Origin: CBDCOD01 sp965219665
Lineage (GTDB): Bacteria > Pseudomonadota > Gammaproteobacteria > CAKMZV01
Length of the DNA stretch: 9,070 bases
Assembly: GCA_965219665.1 (NCBI GenBank)
Contig: CBDCOD010000004.1
Span: 1 to 9,070, forward strand
Reading direction: 5' to 3'
Below, piece after piece: positions 5,700 to 9,070 of the stretch (within the stretch, counting starts at the first letter, position 1; each line of letters opens with the position of its first letter). Under the pieces are notes generated by a model. The model had not been told where the DNA came from, ran no database searches, and saw nothing but the letters and a program-made list of their open reading frames with translations. The position numbers were made by a program, and so were the translations under genes.

Positions 5700-5705
5700 T
5701 TTATT
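5614..5705 (+). repeat. attC site of mini-cassette copy 3 (92 bp)
   Basis: R'' GCTTAAC (5614-5620) and GTTTATT (5699-5705); only GTT of the second box fits the consensus, the rest belonging to the next cassette. Arms CCAACCCA and CGGGTTGG enclose the same loop as in the other copies, with one arm mismatch. Confidence 0.75.
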
Positions 5706-5729
5706 CCCACAACAAACAGGAGAACAAGT

Positions 5730-6137
5730 ATGAATATCAAAGCACTCAGATCGATGTCCAAAGAGGACATATACAGCTTCATTAGAGAGCGTCTAGCATT
5801 TGATTGTGTCACTGCCGCCAGCTTGAGACATGTTGATCCCGATGAATTCAAAAAGGAACACAGAAGATTCGAGATGTCTGGGTACGAGGGAAAGACTGGT
5901 GAATGTACAGTTCACAACCTTGGCATCTTAAACGAATTTGCCGATCTTGGCATCTACGATTACACTGAATACCTATTTCTCGACTTCCATAAGGGTACCG
6001 GCACGCTGTATCTGAAGTACTTGGGATCTGATCACAATGATCAGATCGAGTTGGACGGATTCGGAACGGTCGAAATCATCTATAAAGTGATAGAAATCAC
6101 AGTGCTCTCTGGCATGATCACAAGAAGAAGATCCTGA
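5730..6137 (+). CDS. Hypothetical protein of an integron cassette
   Basis: This 135-residue soluble, acidic protein has no signal peptide or membrane span, and I do not recognise it. It begins with a basic helical segment (MNIKALRSMSKEDIYSFIRERLAF). A mixed central part follows (HVDPDEFKKEHRRFEMSGY), and then a strand-rich half with repeated Tyr and Asp residues (YDYTEYLFLDFHKGTGTLYL at 76-95). It ends in a short basic tail, TRRRS. The start at 5730 has an excellent site, AGGAGA, about 7 bases upstream. The stop at 6137 directly abuts the attC, as expected for a one-gene cassette. No function is offered. Confidence 0.7.
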   Translation: MNIKALRSMSKEDIYSFIRERLAFDCVTAASLRHVDPDEFKKEHRRFEMSGYEGKTGECTVHNLGILNEFADLGIYDYTEYLFLDFHKGTGTLYLKYLGSDHNDQIELDGFGTVEIIYKVIEITVLSGMITRRRS

Positions 6138-6194
6138 ATCCAACAAGGCGATCCAGTGGACGCCGCTACGCCGCGCCTCACCTTGGCGTTATGC
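6138..6194 (+). repeat. attC site of the orphan cassette (57 bp); last recognisable site
   Basis: R'' ATCCAAC (6138-6144, exact RYYYAAC) and GTTATGC (6188-6194), a frequent end sequence of mobile cassettes. CAAGG near 6143-6147 pairs with CCTTG near 6181-6185, and GGCG/CGCC elements fill the stem. No further attC is found between here and the right edge. Confidence 0.9.
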
Positions 6195-6226
6195 CCCAAA
6201 ATCACAACCCACAGGAGCAATGAAAT

Positions 6227-7933
6227 ATGGAAGCCTCAACAACTATCAGGAAAATGATGGCCGACAACAAAATTGGCGTGCCTGCATATCAGCGTGCATA
6301 TTCGTGGGATACTCCGATGGAAAAATCAGACAGAAACACGCAAACGGACGTATTCGTGTCGGATTTAGAAGAATACAAAAGAAGCAATGCAAGTAGTCCT
6401 TACTACTTCGGTCACTTCCTTTTTGAGAAAAAAGCACAAGCTAAAGCACAAGCTTTTAATGTAATAGACGGCCAGCAACGTTTAACAACCATTGTCATCT
6501 TCTTATCTGCTCTGTTTGCGAAGCTGAAATCCATAAGGTCTTTATCTGAGGAAGAAGAAGATTGCTATGAAGACATGGTGAAGAAGGGAAGCGCAATACG
6601 CTTTGGGACTGTTTACTACGATAATCAAGTATTTATTGACTATGTAATAGATCAAAACAGGTCTGACCATAATGACCTTAAAACGGAATCGTCACGCCGA
6701 ATCGTCAGAGCATTCGACTTTTTCAAAAAACATCTTTCTGACAAGCCAGAAGAGTATCTGACAGAAATGTTGTCTATTGTCGGTGGTGCAACCTGTACCA
6801 CGCATCCGGTTCAAAATGAATCGGATGCGATACAGATGTTTATCTTTCAAAACAGTCGCGGAAAACGACCGTCAAATCTTGAAATAGTCAAAGCTCAGTT
6901 CATGCATCAAGTTCATCTATATGGGAACGATATAGCCGAAGTGGATTCGTTAATTGAGGAAATCAAAAACCGTTTTGAAACAATCTACAAATCAATCTCC
7001 TCGATCGAATACAGAATTAATGAAGATGATGTCTTGCTCTATACCTTGCGGGTTTACTTTAACTCTCTCTGGGAAGCAAACTCTTTAGACAAGATCAACA
7101 AGATATTGGCTAATGAGAATCGACTTGTTTTCATCAAATCGTTTTTATTGTCACTCTCGACAAGTTTTGAGTATCTGTCATGTTTTTTTGGAAAACATGA
7201 GGAGGAAAGTTTTGCGATCCATTCTCTTATATCACTGGGCGGAATAGCTGTTGCGCTGCCATTTGTAATTAAGGCGTACAGATACGGCTTGACTCCTGAT
7301 GAAATTGGAAAACTTTGCTCGTCATTAGAGTCTTTGGTGCTTAGGCATCGCCTAATAGGGACGCGGGCTGATATTACTTCAAGAATTAATGATGTGTTTG
7401 AGGAATTCACTGAAAGTAAAAAAAATATTTCGCCAATAATTGAACGCATTGAATGGATGAAAACCACAACGGACCGGTGGTGGGCTTATTGGAACAATGA
7501 AAGATTGAACGAGTCCCTACAGGGAGGTATCAATCATTCGGTTGCAAAATACCTGCTCTGGAAATATGAAATTCATTTGGAGCAACAAGGTAAAGCCGGT
7601 TATTTACAAACTCGGTTCGATAGAATCATCAGTCCAGAACTAGAGCATATTGCGCCTACTACTGAGCCAGAAAGCAAGCCTCATGGCTATGACAATTATG
7701 ACGAAGAATTCAAGAAGCAATTTTTGAACTGTCTGGGAAACTACTTGTTGTTGTCAAAGTCGCATAATTGCGCTGTTGGCAATATTCCCCTTACCAAAAA
7801 ACTGGAAACATATACTCACAATAAACAGCAGCTTGAGGTAAAGGGACTTGTTCCTAATAAAAGAATTTGGAGCAAGCAAATAATTCAAAAGAGAAAAGAC
7901 AATATCATTAATGTGATCATGAGCAACTGTTAA
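6227..7933 (+). CDS. GmrSD-like DUF262/DUF1524 protein (probable type IV restriction or related defence nuclease)
   Basis: This 568-residue protein has the two halves of the GmrSD family. The N-terminal DUF262 part shows VPAYQRAYSW at 18-27, the hallmark DGQQRLTT at 81-88 (nucleotide-binding ParB/Srx-like fold) and FQNSRGKRPSNLEIVKA at 207-223. A long helical middle follows. The C-terminal DUF1524 part has LEHIAP at 472-477 (E473, H474) and NCLGNYLLLSKSHNCAVGN at 501-519, the remnant of an HNH-type active site. GmrSD and relatives such as BrxU cut modified phage DNA in an NTP-stimulated reaction. The start at 6227 follows AGGAG at 6213-6217 with 9-base spacing; an earlier ATG at 6220 is in another frame and too close to that site. 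The protein is complete for a fused member. Its modified-DNA target is unknown, and its relation to the two genes that follow is unproven. Confidence 0.85.
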   Translation: MEASTTIRKMMADNKIGVPAYQRAYSWDTPMEKSDRNTQTDVFVSDLEEYKRSNASSPYYFGHFLFEKKAQAKAQAFNVIDGQQRLTTIVIFLSALFAKLKSIRSLSEEEEDCYEDMVKKGSAIRFGTVYYDNQVFIDYVIDQNRSDHNDLKTESSRRIVRAFDFFKKHLSDKPEEYLTEMLSIVGGATCTTHPVQNESDAIQMFIFQNSRGKRPSNLEIVKAQFMHQVHLYGNDIAEVDSLIEEIKNRFETIYKSISSIEYRINEDDVLLYTLRVYFNSLWEANSLDKINKILANENRLVFIKSFLLSLSTSFEYLSCFFGKHEEESFAIHSLISLGGIAVALPFVIKAYRYGLTPDEIGKLCSSLESLVLRHRLIGTRADITSRINDVFEEFTESKKNISPIIERIEWMKTTTDRWWAYWNNERLNESLQGGINHSVAKYLLWKYEIHLEQQGKAGYLQTRFDRIISPELEHIAPTTEPESKPHGYDNYDEEFKKQFLNCLGNYLLLSKSHNCAVGNIPLTKKLETYTHNKQQLEVKGLVPNKRIWSKQIIQKRKDNIINVIMSNC

Positions 7934-7975
7934 AAGTGGCATAATAATTGCTGGCTGTACAAAAGGTATCTCAAC

Positions 7976-8446
7976 ATGAAATGGAAGAAGTGGCTAGAAA
8001 ACTGGGACATGACATCCCTAAAAATCAACGCTGTATTCCTAGAGATGGAATGGAACCCATCAGAGCCAGATAAAAAAGCAGCATGGGATCTTTATATTGA
8101 GCTGCTAACAAGAATTACTACACAAAGATTAGATACAGAGCATGGCGACGAAGCCACAGCACTTGCAAGTGTGTTTTCATTGTTCTCAACAACAAGGCAA
8201 ATAATTAAAGAGAATGGAAAAGATTGTATTGAGTTTACAAAACTCGCAATTGTAATTCTAAATCAAAAAATTCGTCCCTTTACTGCTAAGTGGCACAAAA
8301 TTTTAGTATCTGGAGGTTTTGCAGACGATGCAACCTGCCAGTCATTTAGAGATGAGTTATCAGCACTCCAAAATGTGCTTTCCATCTACACGCAAATGCT
8401 AGCAGAGATGGCAGGTGTAGAAGATTTAACGGGACTGGAAGAATAA
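7976..8446 (+). CDS. Conserved-looking helical protein, partner of TIR-like gene
   Basis: This 156-residue, mostly helical, cytoplasmic protein has no named domain that I recognise. Notable stretches are WDMTSLKINAVFLEMEWNP at 10-28, AAWDLYIELLTRITTQRL at 35-52, EATALASVFSLFSTTRQIIK at 59-78 and VILNQKIRPFTAKWHKIL at 93-110; the Trp-rich first and fourth stretches look like packed helices of one compact domain. The start at 7976 has AAAAGG 9 bases upstream. Its stop lies one base before the ATG of the TIR-like gene, so the two are translated from one message and probably work as a pair. It could be an infection sensor, regulator or effector of the TIR protein. None of these is shown by the sequence. 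Confidence 0.7.
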   Translation: MKWKKWLENWDMTSLKINAVFLEMEWNPSEPDKKAAWDLYIELLTRITTQRLDTEHGDEATALASVFSLFSTTRQIIKENGKDCIEFTKLAIVILNQKIRPFTAKWHKILVSGGFADDATCQSFRDELSALQNVLSIYTQMLAEMAGVEDLTGLEE

Positions 8447-8447
8447 T

Positions 8448-9070
8448 ATGGCAATACCTAAACACAAAGTATTTATTAGCTACCATCACACAAATGATCA
8501 TGCTTATAAAGAATTATTAATTGAGTGGAATAAAAATAACGACTATGACATTTTCATTGATGCTTCTGTAGATACCGGTGATATTGATGACAGATTGAGT
8601 GATGAGGCAATTCGTCAAAAAATAAGAGACGAATATCTAAGGGACTCATCAGTAACCATATTGTTAGTCGGTACAGAGACAAAAAATAGAAAGCATGTAG
8701 ACTGGGAAGTTTATTCAAGCATGTTTGATGGGAAAGTTAATAAAAAATCAGGTGTCTTGGTAATCCAATTGCCCAGCACCGGATGCACAACATGTACAGC
8801 AGCGCATGGTGATAAAGAAAAAGAGGCTCTTTACTCGGATAATACACGTTGGGTATCAGTAACAGCCAGGAAAGATTACGAAGAAAGGTACCCTTATATG
8901 CCGCAACGCATTATAGATAATCTTCTTAAATCTGACGCCAAAGTATCTGTTACAAACTGGGATAGAGTAACATCTTCACCTGATAAACTTAAATTACTAA
9001 TTGATCTAACTTATCAAGATAGAGCTGTCTGTAATTACGATCTCAGCACCCCTATGCGAAGGGTAAATTC
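8448..9070 (+). CDS. TIR-like domain protein, ThsB/DUF1863 type (C-terminus beyond right edge)
   Basis: The first 207 residues of an open frame are visible. The N-terminal 160 residues have the TIR-like fold of the ThsB/DUF1863 group: strand A KVFISYHHTND at 7-17, DIFIDAS at 34-40, an alternating helix with DEAIRQKIRDEYLRDSS (52-68), strand ILLVGTET (71-78), and the group signature RKHVDWEVYSSM at 81-92, in which E87 corresponds in position to the catalytic glutamate of TIR enzymes. In Thoeris, ThsB proteins of this fold make a cyclic ADP-ribose isomer from NAD after phage sensing, and this activates ThsA. No ThsA-like gene is in the window; one could lie to the right. A less usual CTTC pair is at 113-116. 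GGAAGA upstream, inside the previous gene, serves as ribosome site. Confidence 0.85.
   Translation, partial: MAIPKHKVFISYHHTNDHAYKELLIEWNKNNDYDIFIDASVDTGDIDDRLSDEAIRQKIRDEYLRDSSVTILLVGTETKNRKHVDWEVYSSMFDGKVNKKSGVLVIQLPSTGCTTCTAAHGDKEKEALYSDNTRWVSVTARKDYEERYPYMPQRIIDNLLKSDAKVSVTNWDRVTSSPDKLKLLIDLTYQDRAVCNYDLSTPMRRVN

Larger units (their letters stand above)
3002..6194 (+). mobile_element. Integron-type gene-cassette array without a visible integrase (CALIN-like)
   Basis: Seven attC-like sites in the same orientation divide this stretch into short units, each consisting of zero to three plus-strand ORFs followed by a site, which is the layout of integron cassettes. Inferred cut points (between G and TT of each GTT box) are 3154, 3808, 4370, 4492, 5535, 5699 and 6188. 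They give units of 654 (HNH), 562 (RDD), 122 (gene-less), 1043 (three genes), 164 (gene-less) and 489 bp (orphan), plus a left-truncated gene-less unit. No tyrosine-recombinase integrase or attI is found on the 5' side, where it should be; that side holds sugar-lipid genes instead. The array is therefore integrase-less, or the tail of one displaced by rearrangement. Cassettes normally lack promoters, and I see no good one inside the units. Confidence 0.8.

Noticed and set aside
3002..6194. The repeats as a CRISPR array
   Set aside because: The repeat unit is about 92-164 bp, occurs only three times and is separated by whole genes. It has attC boxes and no short regular spacers.
7054..7467. 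A 137-codon minus-strand frame
   Set aside because: It is wholly inside the GmrSD-like coding sequence, which has clear family motifs on both sides of it.

Overview
The window joins two unlike regions. Bases 1-2439 (minus strand) are ordinary chromosomal cell-envelope genes. From about 3002 onwards the plus strand carries an integron-type gene-cassette array followed by probable anti-phage genes. The source looks like a Gram-negative, probably gammaproteobacterial, environmental bacterium: gene density and Shine-Dalgarno sites are bacterial, base composition is moderately AT-rich, and attC-type cassette sites are present. Nothing identifies the genus.

Left region: three genes run leftwards as one operon: a HAD-phosphatase/UbiA-prenyltransferase fusion (2439-1054), a GtrA-family membrane protein (1026-625), and the first 209 codons of an FAD-dependent DprE1-like oxidase (628 to the left edge). 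Together they resemble a route to a polyprenyl-phosphate pentose donor (phosphoribosyl transfer to the lipid, dephosphorylation, 2'-oxidation, membrane translocation). The partner DprE2-like reductase would be expected just beyond the left edge.

2440-3001 holds no convincing gene and separates the operon from the array.

Array, about 3002-6194: seven attC-like sites, all in plus orientation, with boxes near RYYYAAC at one end and GTT at the other and imperfect palindromes between. No intI gene or attI site is visible, so this looks like a cluster of attC sites lacking an integrase (CALIN). Order: gene-less mini-cassette copy 1; HNH-nuclease cassette; RDD membrane-protein cassette; mini-cassette copy 2; a three-gene cassette (nuclease-like protein, single-span protein, two-span protein); mini-cassette copy 3; a 135-residue orphan cassette. 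The same gene-less cassette (164 bp, or 122 bp after a 42-bp deletion) occurs three times between gene-bearing cassettes and is the most unusual structure here.

Right region, 6195-9070: a GmrSD-like DUF262/DUF1524 protein, a 156-residue helical protein I do not recognise, and a TIR-like (ThsB/DUF1863-type) protein cut by the right edge. No attC separates these three genes, so they are either one very long cassette or fixed DNA next to the array. The mixture of an HNH protein, a possible PD-(D/E)XK protein, a GmrSD-like protein and a TIR-like protein suggests a defence-gene reservoir. That role is inferred from families and context, not shown by the sequence.
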